Shown piece by piece: positions 1 through 12,882 of a stretch of DNA of 64,000 nucleotides (positions within the stretch are counted from its first letter, which is position 1; every line of letters starts with the position of its first letter). The notes beneath the pieces are model-generated. The model did not search any database. It was not told the DNA's origin and saw nothing but the letters and a program-made list of their open reading frames with translations. This DNA is from Calliphora vicina. Taxonomy: Eukaryota > Arthropoda > Insecta > Diptera > Calliphoridae. The translations under genes and the position numbers were made by a program. The stretch is from the NCBI RefSeq assembly GCF_958450345.1, contig NC_088781.1:56684315-56748314 (forward strand), in the 5' to 3' direction.

Positions 1-253
1 AAAAAAAACTACTTAACACACATTTAAAATCTTTTTAAGGCAAAAAGTGTTAAGTCATGCAGGCTATTTGGCGGCATAAACTTAGAACGAATGTGGCGTT
101 TTGAGTTTTTTTTCAATTTCAATTTTCATAAAAAGATGTTTTGTTTAGAAAAAAGAAGCCGCTTTTTATAAAAAAACAAGAAGGCGTTGAATTTTAAATG
201 ATATAGCAAGATTTCTATGGGGAATGATATAATTTTTTTGGGCTGTTTCTTAC

Positions 254-390
254 CTGTAATATGACCGTTTTCATAGGGATAATCTCCATTATCTAGACGA
301 TGCTTTTTCAATTGTGGATGCTGGCTGAGATGGGTGGGTGGCAAGGATAATCCTACGGGTCCACGTTTTGGCGGTCTACCCGGCCTGGAA
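254..390 (-). CDS. dac: dachshund, second constitutive coding exon (internal)
   Basis: This internal exon has splice sites on both sides on the minus strand. The acceptor reads TTCCGCAG and ends at 391. The donor is ACAG followed by GTAAG, with the GT at 253-252. The exon is 137 nt. Its first base completes a split serine codon begun by the AG at the end of the exon at 19930-20975, and it ends with one spare base (phase 1). The translation starts SSRPGRPPKRGPVGLSLPPT and continues to ENGHIT. SSRPGRPPKR directly follows the DACHbox-N domain in Dachshund proteins from insects to vertebrates (DACH1/DACH2), so the assignment is firm. The basic PGRPPKR patch resembles an AT-hook or nuclear localisation motif. 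The remaining exons lie off the left edge of the window. Confidence 0.95.
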
Positions 391-1929
391 CTGCGGAATT
401 GCAGAGAGTTACTGTTTGGATTAAAATTAATTGTTTGAATAAAATTAGTAACGCAAATAAGCCTTCTGCCGTTTTAGTTTCAAGATCATTTTTTTAGTTT
501 TTTTTGCAGGGATTGAAAGGAATGTAATTTATTCTTTTAAATCTCTATATGTCGCACAACACAATCATACACTATTTTAGCTCATTTTTACTATTTTTAT
601 GTATCAACTGCAGATTTGCGTTACTTTTGTTAAGAAAAGTTAAAGATTTTAATTACAAATTTAAGAAGGGTATTCACAGTTAATACATTTTAAAAATAAA
701 ATGTTAATATTAATTAAATACATTACATTTATTCTAGGAATAACTAATATATTATTTTTTAAATAAAAAATTATAATTTTGTGTAAAACTGTGAATACCC
801 TTAATACATTTCAAACTTAAGAGCTTTTAAAGCTTGTTCTATCCATAGAATCTAAATTTAAACAATATTTCAATAACAAAATTTAATTATTAAAACAAAT
901 TTTTTGATTTCTAAATCTAATTTTTAACAAACTGTGAGTATCCTTAATATTTCATATAATATGCTTTAATTTCATGTTAAAAAGTCCAATTTCCCATATG
1001 ATTTATTATTTAAATTGCGTAGACATTCTTAGTGGATTTCTTTATTTATTTAACAATTTTTTTATTGTTTTAATTTATTTAACTGCAGGAAATTATGAAA
1101 ATACACACACACAAACTTTATGAAAGACAGCTTCACTTTACCAGACAATAGTTTATTTATTTATTTATTTGTTTATATTCCTATTGAGATAATAATATTT
1201 TATTTTAGTTTTTTTTAATGTTTTTCTAGTCTAATATTTATTTAGAGATTTTACGTTAAACTACATAGGTACGCGTACAAAATGTGGATAAATAAATCTT
1301 AAATAAATAATAAAACAAATTTATGACTTTGTTTAAAAAGTTAATTTTTAAATAAATATGCTACTGTTTTGCTACTATTATTATTAAGTACAATATTTTT
1401 TTATAGTTGGGTCTTAAATATTATTACCCAGTTAGTTGTGTGCTCTCTCCCCTATTTAAATTTGTTTTTGGCAAATATTTTGTGTAACTACTGTGCACAA
1501 ACAAAGATTTATGAAGTTTATTTACTAAACTATGACTACATCATCGCTTTATATCTCTATAAGAGTGCTGGAGATAAGAATTTTATCTAATTTTTACATT
1601 TTACTAGACTATAGGGTTTTATTGTTTTATTATAGCGCCTTTATTTGCTCTTGGTTACAATTTACATAGAAAAAAAGGTCAAGTTTTTAGGCCATTTACT
1701 ATTTACCTACAAAATAAAAAACCTTTTTAACTAGATAACAATTAAATTACAATTGTTATGTGGAAATAAATACACAACATCAGTAAAAACTAAGAATTAC
1801 ACTTGAACTTTACAGGGAAGACAATTTAATTGGAACAATCAAATTTATTTATCACAAACGCGTTGGAGCTATAGCTCCAAAAATTTCCATGAGATACCTG
1901 ATAGTGTTTGCTTTAATAAGTCCTAACCA

Positions 1930-2030
1930 GTCACAACTTGGTAATGACTTGTAATTACTGATTAATATATATTCAATGACTACAACATACTATCTGCATT
2001 ACTTAGAAGTATTCGAATAATGACTTATTT
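1930..2030. repeat. Dispersed repeat, copy 1 (second copy at 6838-6905)
   Basis: The segment contains ACTTGGTAATGACT, then AATTACTGAT, a stretch ending TTAGAAGTA and AATAATGACTT. The same blocks recur in the same order near 6838-6905 as ACTTGGTAATGACTAGCAAT, TTAGAAGTAGT and AGTAATGACTT. The copies are diverged and lie in the same orientation inside the dac intron. No coding potential is visible. This could be a minor transposon relic or an old local duplication. Confidence 0.45.
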
Positions 2031-2429
2031 ATTATTTGTTACATAACTGTTCATTTGCATGGGCACGTTCAATTCAACATAATCGTCAATGAGTTATACA
2101 AGTCATTACCTATAACTACCAAAATAATGACTTATTTATAAGTGAATGTGGTAAGCACTTGCCTCTTTGACATCACCTTGTTAAAATAATGTGTTAAAAT
2201 GCTATTGTGTAAGTAGTGAAGTGTCGAATATTTACATTTTTACTCATTACATGGTAATGCAAGTTTTTGCTACATTTTGTTCCTAAAAATTAACAAAACT
2301 AATCTCTTTTAGGTCATTATTTTGCAAATATTGGTGTCACGATTTTTTTAAATAAATGATTTTCCACTAAAAAAATGTAAATATTTCAACATTATATAAA
2401 AATTAAAGCTGTTACCCGACTGCTTCCAA

Positions 2430-4200
2430 ACAACCTTAAAGAAGGGAATGATGTTCAAAATATTTTAAACTCTATTGGAAATGCAACCTTAAATAATCCC
2501 GTATATAGCAAACGATGCTTCGTAAAATTCCGACAATATTTTCCATACAAACTCCTCAGATAGTTCCCAGAGCGGGGCAGTAGCAAATAAGATAAAGTAC
2601 CGAATCATTTTCCACCCCGTCGGAACAACATTTTGGAGTCTTGGTACCTAACCAAGTCACTGAGGGTCAAAAGTGTTAAATATCCGGTTCCCTGAACTCC
2701 ATTATTAATCATAAGTGGTTAAAGAAGGGACGGGTGTTCAAAGTTCAAAATCATTTTCACCCCGTCGGAACAACTTTTTAGAGTCGTGGTATCTAACCGA
2801 CTCAATGAAGGCCAATTAGGTTTAAATATCCGGTTCCATGAGTCCCATTCCAAAATCCTTTATTAAAAGCAGTTAAAGAAGGGACTGATATTCAAACAAG
2901 ATGTTTAAATCAATAGAAAATGTAGATTTGAAACACAAATATCTTTGATATACACCAGTTAGTCCCTAGAGCGATGCAGTCACAAATAAGATATAGTACC
3001 GAATCATTTTCCACCCCATCGGAACAACTTTTTAGAGTCTTGGTAACTAATCGAGTCAATGAGGGCCAATAGGATTAAATACGGGGTTCCCTGAGCCCCA
3101 TTTCTAAAACCTTAATCGAGTAGTAAAGATGGTACACATATAACTCTGAGATAGGCCAGAAGGTCCCAAGAGCGTGACAGTCACAAATAAGATATGGTAG
3201 TGAATAATTTTGCTCCTACTAGGAGCAAGTTCTTAATGTAACGAGCAAACCAGGGACAAAAGAGTTTAAATACCCTACAAGTTGATATCATAGACCATCT
3301 GTGTCCGTTTCCCTGAGCCCCATTTACAGTTTAATAATATAGCATAATTAACGGAATGTGAATGTCCAATCGTGCTATAATATTGTTTATAGAAAAACGG
3401 GTTCTTGCGCATTGTTAAGCCAAATCATTTCATCAAAGGCTTTACTAAACCTGTCCACGTTTCTCATATCCAGATCATGTTCCCGTATTCACTTTACAGC
3501 TCAATAAATGGTAAAGAAAGACGGAGCTAATATAATTTAGTCTGAAAGATACCAAAATATCAAGGTCATGAGAGAGAATCCCTAACCGGTTCCCCTTACA
3601 GTCATCAGTAAAGAGTGAGTTAGAGTTATTCCAGAATTTACAACCCATACATGATTGGAATTCTAATCCTGAATATTCTATAAAAGTTTATCATATTTCA
3701 ATAGCAGATCAAAATAAAAGCTCATATGTAACAGCTTCTTAACAAGAAGTAGTTAACGGAGGAAATTATATTTAACAAATGCTCAAAAACATTTTCTAAT
3801 TTTTCCAAATCCGAGTTACAAAATCTGAACAGCGTTAAACAATTAGAAACAATTCAGACACTGTTTCTATTCACTTTACAGCTCAATCAATGGAAAAATT
3901 CAAAAACACCAAGGTCATAAGACAGAATCCCTTAAACAGTTCCTTTTACAGGTATCAGTAAAGACAAAGAGAAGACGTTATTCCAGAATTTACCCAGGCA
4001 TCTCTAGTTGGCATTCTAATGCTGAAGATTCTATAAAACGTTAAAATTTCTCAGCTGCAGACCTAAATAAAAACTGTTCCTCAAAAACCTTACTAAGAAG
4101 TAGTTTAAGAAGGACTGATGTTCTACAAACTTTGTTTAATGTTTAAAAAAAACTTAAATTTGTTCTTCCTAATTAGAATTACAAAATCTGAACAGAGTTA
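2430..4200. repeat. Degenerate tandem repeat array in dac intron
   Basis: Recurring blocks appear in order. AAAGAAGGGA-type blocks occur at about 2438, 2720, 2874 and, more degenerate, 4108. CACCCCGTCGGAACAAC-type blocks occur at about 2610, 2757 and 3011. GAGCG..GCAGT..CAAATAAGATA blocks occur at about 2570, 2970 and 3170. GGTTCCCTGA..CCCCATT blocks occur near 2685, 2830, 3085 and 3310. Spacing is irregular (about 150 to 260 bp), so this is an old, eroded array. It is richer in G+C than the DNA around it. No reading frame runs through it. Confidence 0.6.
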
Positions 4201-6212
4201 AATCTATTCTGATTCAGAAATATTGCTCAAATATTGATAAAGGAGAATGTGGAAACTAAGTTGGGGTTTGGACACGCAGATAAATAACCGAACATGTTCG
4301 GCCCCTAAGAACTATAATCTCTTTAAACGAGAAAATTGGCCATTATGATCCCATCATTAGTATTGTTCAAGTTTCAACACTTGTCTATAGAAAAATGCTT
4401 ATGATCATTTATTTATTGGACTCCCCATTCCTTATACAAGTAAAGTACAAGCTCAACATAAGCCTTAACCGTTAAATTAATTATTTAAAACTGTTAAATA
4501 TTTGGTTTTCTTGTCTGGCTAAAAATTTAGCAAATTAACAGTTTTTTTTTAATTTAAATTTTTTTGTAATGTTTCTCCTTTTTTTCCATCATATTTTTAA
4601 GACCAGCAAACATGTTTAACGTTTAACTTACATAAATAAGTTTTTCCAATGCTACGTTTCTTTTTTTTTAGTTAAATTATTATTAAAACGACGACTGACT
4701 GTTAAAATGTTATATTGAATATTGGCAGCAGCTGCTAACAGGTTTTACAGTAGTTTGAAATATTTGTACCAAGAGAGGAAAAAAAAAACGAAACAAATTT
4801 TGTATTTACAAGCTACATTTTGCTAGTACATTGTTTTTAGTTTTTTTTTCGTTGTATAACTAGTAATTTTATTAATTTATTATTTTTCTTAAGACGTTTT
4901 TTATGCAGTTCTTGTTATTTTTGTGTTTTTGGCTTTCAGCAGACAAATTAATGTGGCTGTCAAATATGACAGGTTGTTTTGTCTTTTGAAAATGTTTTTT
5001 TTTTTAATTGAAAATAATATTTTTTTTTTGGCTAAAAGTAAGTTTGAGTTAAATAAAAGAAATTCTAGGAGCATTACTTTAAAAATAGGTTTGAAACTAT
5101 TTAAGCAAAGTCAAAATAAAAAAGTGTATTCGTAAGAGCTAGTCACTTATTTGTAAAGGGATCGAATGAGCACGTAAACACGCTCTCTAGTGACAGCAAT
5201 GCTGAGAGAGACAACCATTTTCAAATGAGCCAAGCAAAGGATCCATTTGTATAAAAAAGTATAAAATGGATGGACTTTGTTTTTACCATGAAATGGGCTT
5301 AATGATCAAGCAGCAAATTTATTTTTATTTAAATTCATATAGTCTTTGATTTAATATTTTAATGAATTTGTTAACCTCTAGATTATAGCATTGAACTTTA
5401 GATAAAAATATCAAAATCCTTCACAATAATTACAAAAAATATTTATTGAAAAATAAATAAATTAATGGTATCTCAAAACAAATGTTTATTTATTAACACA
5501 AAATACTCGTAAAAAGATAAACAAAATAAATAAATTGTAACAAATGGCAGAATTTTGTGCAAATATTATAACAATGAAAGCTAAATGGAAATAAATTTAA
5601 ATATTTATCAAAAAACAATAAATAAATAATTAAAATCAATTTGAAAATTGTAAAAAAAACTTCTTTGAATTCTTTTAAAAATTAAATTAAATATTCAATT
5701 TCTGTTTTTAATTTTTCTTATTAGGGTTATTTAAATATTTATTATTCCAAAAAACCATAATATTTGTTAAACAAACACTCAGGGCACTCAGGAAAAGATT
5801 AAATTTTCAAGTTAAAGAGTTAAACTTAATTGCAGCAGTGAGTATAACAGTTATTTATAATTTATTATTGTATTTGTTATAAATTCATTAAAGAAATAAA
5901 TAAGATAAAATATTATTGTTGTTTTTTTTAAACATTCCATTTCAATTCAAGGAACTTTAATCTAAAGAGCAGATATTTTGTTAAGAAAAAACGTCACAAA
6001 GTTTTTAAAAGCAAATATGAAACGTATCACTCACTCACTTTTGACTGAAGAATAAATATGGATGAAAAGAAAAGTGCTATAAATATTTGTTTAACAAATT
6101 GTTATTCATTGAAAAGAAATTACTAAGAATTATAAGATTTTTTAAGGAAATTGAATAAAATTTAAGAAATTTTGAAAAAAATATTTTAAAATTGAAAGAA
6201 AAAAATGCTAAT

Positions 6213-6295
6213 TACGAAAAATCACACTTGTCATTATACATTTATTGGTACTAAAGATCATTTGTCACAATCAATGTTAAACTAAATCTTTATTG
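6213..6295. repeat. About 75-bp direct repeat, copy 1 (copy 2 at 9703-9776)
   Basis: The block begins ACGAAAAATCACACTTGTCA and contains CATTTGTCACAAT and AATGTTAAACTAAA. A second copy in the same orientation lies about 3.49 kb to the right, with about four differences over 74 bases. That is much closer identity than the other repeats in this intron. It contains no open frame. It could be a recent dispersed element or a duplicated regulatory block. Confidence 0.7.
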
Positions 6296-7017
6296 TTTAA
6301 TTACTCTTCTCACATCCTAGAAATTTAATTAATTTCCCTTTAACTACCAATTTTAAAGCTCCCTTTTATCTAATTCCTAATAATTTGCATATCCCCTTAA
6401 ATTTCCCCAAATTTACATATCAATCTAATATTTCACTACTGTCTAGAATTTTTTTTCCACCATTTTCTATAACAAAAAAAACAAAAAACCTTTTGCCTAT
6501 AAATTATCGCCATCAAAAATATGAATAAAATCGATAATAATAATTTATAATGCCAGCAAATACAAGTAGCTTTTGTAGTCGTATAAAAAAAAAACACAAA
6601 TAATTAAATACCTAAGGCTATGTAATTACAATAACATATAGACAACAGCTAATAAAACTATAACAATAATAATAAAAAATATGAAACAATTTATAACTAG
6701 ACCAAGTAATTTTAATTTAACACAGTAAATCATAAAAATATATTAAAAAAAAATCATGTCACTACTGGTTAAAAATATTGTTTTTAATACAAGAAAATTA
6801 AAATGATTAAACCATACAATTATATAAAATCTCAGCTAAAACTTGGTAATGACTAGCAATTACTGATAAGCATACTATGCATAATTTAGAAGTAGTCCAG
6901 TAATGACTTTGTTTTCTTTTTCGTTTTTTCAACTTTGATGTCTAATTATTTTAATTTTTTATTTGCGGACATGTATATTTTTTGACATATTTTTAAATAT
7001 TATTTTATTATGAATAA

Positions 7018-8150
7018 AACAAGTCATCACTGATGAAAATCCGTTGAAAATTGTAGGAAATATTTAACTTTTTCTTCGTAGCATAGTTTTAGGAGGCATA
7101 ATTAAATATATCAGCAAAGTAAGCTTTAATGTAAAGTCTTATAAGTTCTACAATTTTCAACCGATTTGATCGATTTAAATCTTATTTTATTAAAAATAAA
7201 ACTGGTTTTAAAATCCTTTATACAAATTTATATAGAATATAGAATTCCATAAAAAATAAGTAAAAAACGAAGTCAAAGTCGAAAAATTATTGAAAAGGAA
7301 AAAAAATTGGTTATTTTTTAAAAAAATAATTCCAATATTTGTTAAAAATATTGAATTGATATATGAATAGAATGCGCAATTTGTATACATTCCAAGGCTG
7401 TGTAAAAATGTCCAACCAGAAAACGACAAAGTTGGCAGTTAAGCAATGAGACCTCCAGGAATCATTAATTCATTTTATAGTTTTAAAACATTATGTTATT
7501 TACAAATATTATATCTACATTCGTTATTGGTGAAGTAGTTGTGATTTTCTGAATAGGTTGGATTGTTTTTAAAAGTAAACGATCAACGAGAAAACTCCAA
7601 ATTAGGTGTTCATAGCTAAAAAAAGCCCATAAAAACCATAATTTTATAGATTCAAAATTCAATTATATACAAAAATTATGTAAACATTCAAAACTAGTGA
7701 ATTATTTGTGATTTTCTTAATATTTTTGATTCGTATTTTTTTTATTTTTTGATTATTCAATTTTGATGTCAATTTATTTTAATTTTTTTATTAGCGAACA
7801 AGTATATTTATTGACATATATTTAAAGATTATTTTATTACGAATAAAACAAATCATCATTGATTAAAATCGGTTGAAAATTATAAGAAATATTAACATTT
7901 TTCTAAACTTCAACATAAGTTTTCTATATACTGAAAAACTGTGATTTCTATAGCATGGTTTTAGGAGGCGTTATTGAATATATCAGTAAAGTAAGCTATT
8001 ATTGTAAAGTCGTATAAGTTCTACAATTTTCAACCGATTTAAACAACTTAAATCTTATTTTATTAAGAACAAAACTGTTTTTAAAATCTATAATATAAAT
8101 ACATATGCTTTCATAGAAAATTTAGTAAAGAAAAGTAGTCAAAGTCGAAA
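7018..8150. repeat. Duplicated block of about 200-300 bp, offset about 835 bp
   Basis: The stretch at 7018-7290 (AAACAAGTCATCACTGATGA, then TTTTAGGAGGC, ATATCAG.AAAGTAAGCT and AAGTTCTACAATTTTCAACC) is repeated at 7848-8150 with small changes. Each copy also carries the short inverted pair GTTGAAAATT / AATTTTCAAC. The copies run in the same direction. The 81-codon open frame at 8161-8406 starts at the edge of copy 2 and resembles nothing I know. Confidence 0.6.
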
Positions 8151-9702
8151 AATTAAAAAAATGGAAAATTATCAGATATTGTTTCCAATATTTGTTGATG
8201 ACAGAAAAATCACTTGTAAGACCTATGACCTAAAGTTATATAAGTTGTCTAATAATGAAATTCACCCTCAGAAAACTCAATATAAAAAAAATCCTTCTAC
8301 AAACTTATCATTGTTACTGAAGGGTTTCAAAAAGCCTTCTAGAGGTCTTTCCAATAAAATAAAAAACTCATTGTATAAACAGCTTTCAACAAAAACTTTA
8401 ATATAAAAGAATTATTAAAATAAAAGCAAAAATTATTTCAAATAATTACATTGAGAATTAAAATATGAAATGTAAGAAACTTAAGGTGTGATTTTTTCTG
8501 TTACTTCTAGTTGTTTTTTTTTTATTTTCTAAATACAAAATATTTCAGTAGCTCCTCTGGCTGTATGGAATTAATTGAGCATAACAGCAATTTGGCTTTA
8601 GATGGCTGTATTATGTTTTGTTTAAACTATGGAGTAGTAAGTACATTTTGTTAATTTTGTTATTAGAAATAATAATTACAAAAATTACACATTTTTTTTT
8701 AATAAAAAATATAATAATATATAAAATTAAATTAAAATAAAATCATATTCCCAGCTGGTAACATAAAAATGGAAAAAATAAATAATAATAAAAAGAGTTG
8801 CAACATTTAAATTCATCATCATCCACAGTAGTAGACGTTGCGCACAATTTTACTACAGCAAATTGTGCATGAATTGTTAATAATTTTTTTTTTTACTATT
8901 ATTTTCCACGAGTAGTTTTTGAGTTGAGGTGTTGTTTCAATGATTAAATGAGTTACAAACACGCTAAATTAAATTAGGTTTATTTGATTTTGTTTTGTTT
9001 TTTGTTTGCTTCTTTTATTTTTCTATAGAAATATATGTATATGATTATTATTAAATATATTTTTTAGTTTGTTTGAGGTGGAAGGGGGTCTGTACAGAAA
9101 TCAATTAAAATTTTTGTGTTATTTAAACAAATATTGTAGGTTAACAATTGAAAAAAACTACTATATATTGGGAATTTAATATTAACATTTGCTAAAACAT
9201 ACAGCACACGCTTAAATTAACAAATTGTTTAAAATTTTTTAAAGAACAAGTTAAATAGCTTGACATAATTGTTAAATGCCTGCTGATCTTTCTCAAAAAG
9301 TCAACATTTAAGTCAAATATTTTGTGACAATTTTATATACAACGACCTTAATATGTCATCGTAAGTCACCTGATGGCTGTCAATCACCATCAATTTTTAA
9401 ATGAAACGTAAACAATTAATATACAAAAGGTAATAATATCTTAAGAACTGAAACAGAATTCAAGCTGAAAATCATAAATTGTTAAACAATTTTGTTGCAT
9501 GAAATTCTACGAATTCAAACATTAAATCAATATAAACTTCATTTGAGGGTTGTAGGCATGAATATACATAAATTAAGTTATAGTAATTAAATTTCCTATT
9601 AATTAATAGAAAATTAATTCAGCCTTTTAATGCTAGCAGTTGTGTGGCATTAAGCCTTGACCCGTTTCTTTTTTTTTTTGCTAAAAAAAAATATTTTCAT
9701 TG

Positions 9703-9776
9703 AACGAAAAATCACACTTGTCATTATAAATTTATTGGTATTAAACATCATTTGTCACAATTAATGTTAAACTAAA
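9703..9776. repeat. About 75-bp direct repeat, copy 2 (copy 1 at 6213-6295)
   Basis: Near-identical partner of the block at 6213-6295, same orientation. Downstream (9960-10250) the DNA is less AT-rich, with CAA/ATG-type simple repeats and no gene. Confidence 0.7.
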
Positions 9777-10464
9777 CATTTTTTCTTTCATTTTTTTTCT
9801 CTTTAAAGTAATTTGCATTTTTTTGCGGTTTTTATTTGTACCTTTTTTGCTCTTAAACCGACAGAGATTTTGTATTTTGTCATTTAACAAACAAAACAAG
9901 ACATTGAAGGAGTAGGGAAAAAAACAAAACAAGAATAAAATAAAAACATTAACCAGTACGTGCAGTACAAACGTACTTTATGCCCAATCCAAACCATAGC
10001 CAACCCGACCAGACCATACCAGACCACAAAAACATTTAAGCCGGCATTTAAACTTAACAAAGTGTAAAGACATCAGAGCATAATGATAATGACGATAATA
10101 ATGATGATGTTTATTTGTTTGTTTGCCAGTTATTGTTGTTGTCGTTCTTGATGATGATGATGACGATGGTGGTCCAGAATAAATGAACCTCAAGCCATGT
10201 GTCACTTGTGATCAACCAACAGATCAGATGAATGATTTTTATTTTCTTTATTTTACTCTGAAATAAAATTCAACATCTTGCAAACAAAAAAAAACTTGAA
10301 ATGCAGCACACGACAAAAATTGAAAATTTCTTGACAAAAAAATACAACACGAATGCAATTAATTGTGGTTATATTTTGAAAAAAAAGGGGAGACAAAAGG
10401 GGATAATTTTATTTAAAATAAGACATTTATTCATTAAGCAGTCTCCGCATAATGATGGAGATCA

Positions 10465-10850
10465 ATAGAATAGGGATATGCTGTTTTCAAAATTGCAATT
10501 AATGGTAACCAGTGGTTCCCCAGGGGCTTATTGAACAAAGTCCTGCCATAGAAAAATTATCAATTTAAAGAATTCCATTTAAAAGATTATCTAATATTTC
10601 GGGGGTCTTTTTAAATAGGGATATGTTGTTTTCAAAATTGCAATTAATGAGACCACAGGTTCCCCAGGGGCTTATTGAATGAAAGCCCATTATGTTTCTC
10701 TTCTGAGTTTGAGGAATGCAATTAATTGTGTTAAAATTTATATAGCAAACTTAACAGAAAGATTAAGACCAATGAAAATTTCTATTATAGAGCAGTGTTG
10801 TCTTAATTACATTTAATAAGACAATAAGCTCCCCAGGGGCCTGTCATGCC
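10465..10850. repeat. Short tandem copies carrying a TTCCCCAGGGGCTTATTGAA motif
   Basis: ATAGGGATATG.TGTTTTCAAAATTGCAATTAATG followed by TTCCCCAGGGGCTTATTGAA occurs at about 10472 and 10617. A more diverged copy (CTCCCCAGGGGCCTGTC) lies near 10830. The arrangement runs directly into the 367-bp array that follows. CCCCAGGGG is a perfect short palindrome conserved in all three copies. Confidence 0.65.
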
Positions 10851-10855
10851 ACGAG

Positions 10856-11832
10856 CGAATTCACTTAATTGTGAATAAATTCGAAAAGAATCCATCAATT
10901 TGTATGATCAATAACTCATTTTTCCCTATGGCTTTGCGATAATGCAATAAATCTTAACAATTTCAGCCGTTTTCGATTTTTCATGATTTTTTTAAACCAA
11001 TAAAATTAGCTATTTTCACGTAAAAAATTTTTTTTTTTGCTTCAATGTGTTCAATATATTATAACTCCGAAACTACTGAGCCGATTGAAACGCAATATAT
11101 ATATGAAAATTTGTACATAGAAATGGGAAAATGTTTTCAAAATTCAATCAATCGAAAGAAGAACATTAACTACTCAATTTTATGCGTATCAAACTAAAAA
11201 AATTTAATTTTGTGAAAATGATCGAATTCACTTAATTGTGAATAAATACGAACAGAATCCATCAATTGTTATGATCAATATCTCATTTTGTTCCGATTAC
11301 ACGTGGCTTTGTGAAAAAGCAATAAATCTTAACAATTTCAGCTGTTTTCGATTTTTCATGATTTTTTTAAACCAAAAATATTAGCTATTTTCACGTAAAA
11401 AATATATTTTTTGCTGCAGTTTGTTATTATAACTTTGAAACTAGTGAGCCGATTGAAACGCAATATATATATGAAAATTTGTACATAGCAATGGGAAAAT
11501 GTTTTCAAAATTCAATCAATCGAAAGAAGAACATTAACTACTCAATTTTATGCGTATCAAACAAAAAACTTAAATTTTGTGAAAATGAGCGAATTCACTT
11601 AATTGTGAATAAATACGAAAAGAATCCATAAATATTTATGATCAATATCTCGTTTTGTTCCTATTACATGTGGCTTTGCGATAAAGCAATAAATCTGAAC
11701 AGTATCAGCCGTTTTAGATTTTTCATAATTTTTTTAAAACAAAAAATTTGCTATTTTCACGTAAAAAATATATTTTTTGCTTTAATTTGTTATTATAACT
11801 CCGAAACTACTGAGCCGATTGAAACGCAATAT
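10856..11832. repeat. Tandem array, 367-bp period, about 2.7 copies
   Basis: CGAATTCACTTAATTGTGAA starts at 10856, 11223 and 11590, which gives exact 367-bp spacing. Each unit continues with ATCCAT, TATGATCAAT.TCTC, TTTCAGC.GTTTT and CTGAGCCGATTGAAACGCAA. The third copy stops at GAAACGCAATAT. Identity between copies is high by eye. The unit contains the short palindrome TTCACTTAATTGTGAA. No frame stays open through a unit. It lies within the dac intron. Confidence 0.85.
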
Positions 11833-11849
11833 CTAAACGGATTAAAGGT

Positions 11850-12855
11850 TATGCAAATCTCAACTTTTTAAGTTTATTTTAATATCATCGGACTAACCCT
11901 TTTTGAGTTATCATTAATGATGTGGTGAAACGTGTAACAAAATTTAAAAAAAAAATTCTCCATAGAATTGAAAAATTTGACCATTTTTGTTCTTAGGTAT
12001 CCATGATGCATCAAATCTATATAGTGGTTATTCAAGTCTTTTTTGCTGTTAACCTGTGTTATTTTTACTCCCAGCTCACTCTCTATGATTTATACTTTTG
12101 AGAATTTTGATACTGTAAAGAATATATTAAAAATTATATAGAATTTCACTCAAAAAAAATTTCCCTCTCTTCATTCATTGTTATAGAATTGCTCAAAGAC
12201 ACAGATTTTATAAATAAAAAAGAAATAAAGAATTCCATTCAATAGTTACTTTCGCCGCCCAGGGGTTTTTCTATTTTTCCCTAACTTTTTCTCTTCTCAA
12301 GTTGTTGTGAATTTGCTAAAGGTCAGAGATTTCTTAAAAACATTGAAAATATATTAATTGTTATTATAGTTATCCTGTGAACTTCCAATTTTTACTATTT
12401 ATTTAAAAATTTTATGTTTTTTTTCAATTCACAATTAAAATTTTAACTACTCTCTCATTTCCTTTCCAATATTTTATGCTCTATTTATTTGTTTTTTTCC
12501 TCTTTCTCATTCTTTAAATCTCTCATTTCCTTTTCAATATTTTATGCTCTAATTATTTGTTTTTATCCTCTTTCTCATCCTTTTTAATTTTATTTGAAAT
12601 TTAATTTTAACCTTCCCTCTTAAACAATTGCTGTCAACACCTAAACGCCCCTTTTAGAGGCCCTTTTTGCGCTGTGTGTATTTTCATACTTGCTTTCTAG
12701 TTTTTATTAAAAAATATATCCGGTTTTGAACATATTTATCGTTTTACTAATGCACAATTTTTTCGCGCTCTAAAAACTCTTAAGTATTTGTTTTAATTTT
12801 TGGCTTGAAAACCATACAAAATTGAATGTTTATATAAGTTTTGTTTATAATTTAC
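11850..12855. other. Intronic DNA, no gene seen
   Basis: AT-rich with pyrimidine-rich stretches (12420-12600), including a local direct repeat of about 65 bp (CTCTCATTTCC.TTTCCAATATTTTATGCTCT near 12450 and 12521). No coding region or recognisable element. Confidence 0.6.
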
Positions 12856-12882
12856 CTCTCTGGTGGTTTGATCGATAAACAT
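12856..12882 (-). CDS. dac: Candidate 27-nt in-frame microexon of dac
   Basis: On the minus strand a long pyrimidine tract (TTTTTTTCTCTTTTT) leads to AATTGCAG, then 27 nt, then a GTAAATT donor after GAGAG. The length is a multiple of three. In the phase-2 frame shared by the flanking dac exons the segment adds nine codons and reads R C L S I K P P E before the split serine, with no stop. An optional insertion would therefore sit between the DACHbox-N domain and the SSRPGRPPKR block. The sites and phase are seen directly. Membership in dac is an inference from strand, position and phase. It could also be a chance splice-site pair. Confidence 0.55.

Noticed and set aside
8161..8406. 81-codon plus-strand frame
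   Set aside because: No family similarity, no splice or regulatory context, and it lies within repeated intronic DNA.
10856..11832. CRISPR-like array
   Set aside because: The 367-bp units are tandem repeats without short repeats and unique spacers, and the genome is animal.
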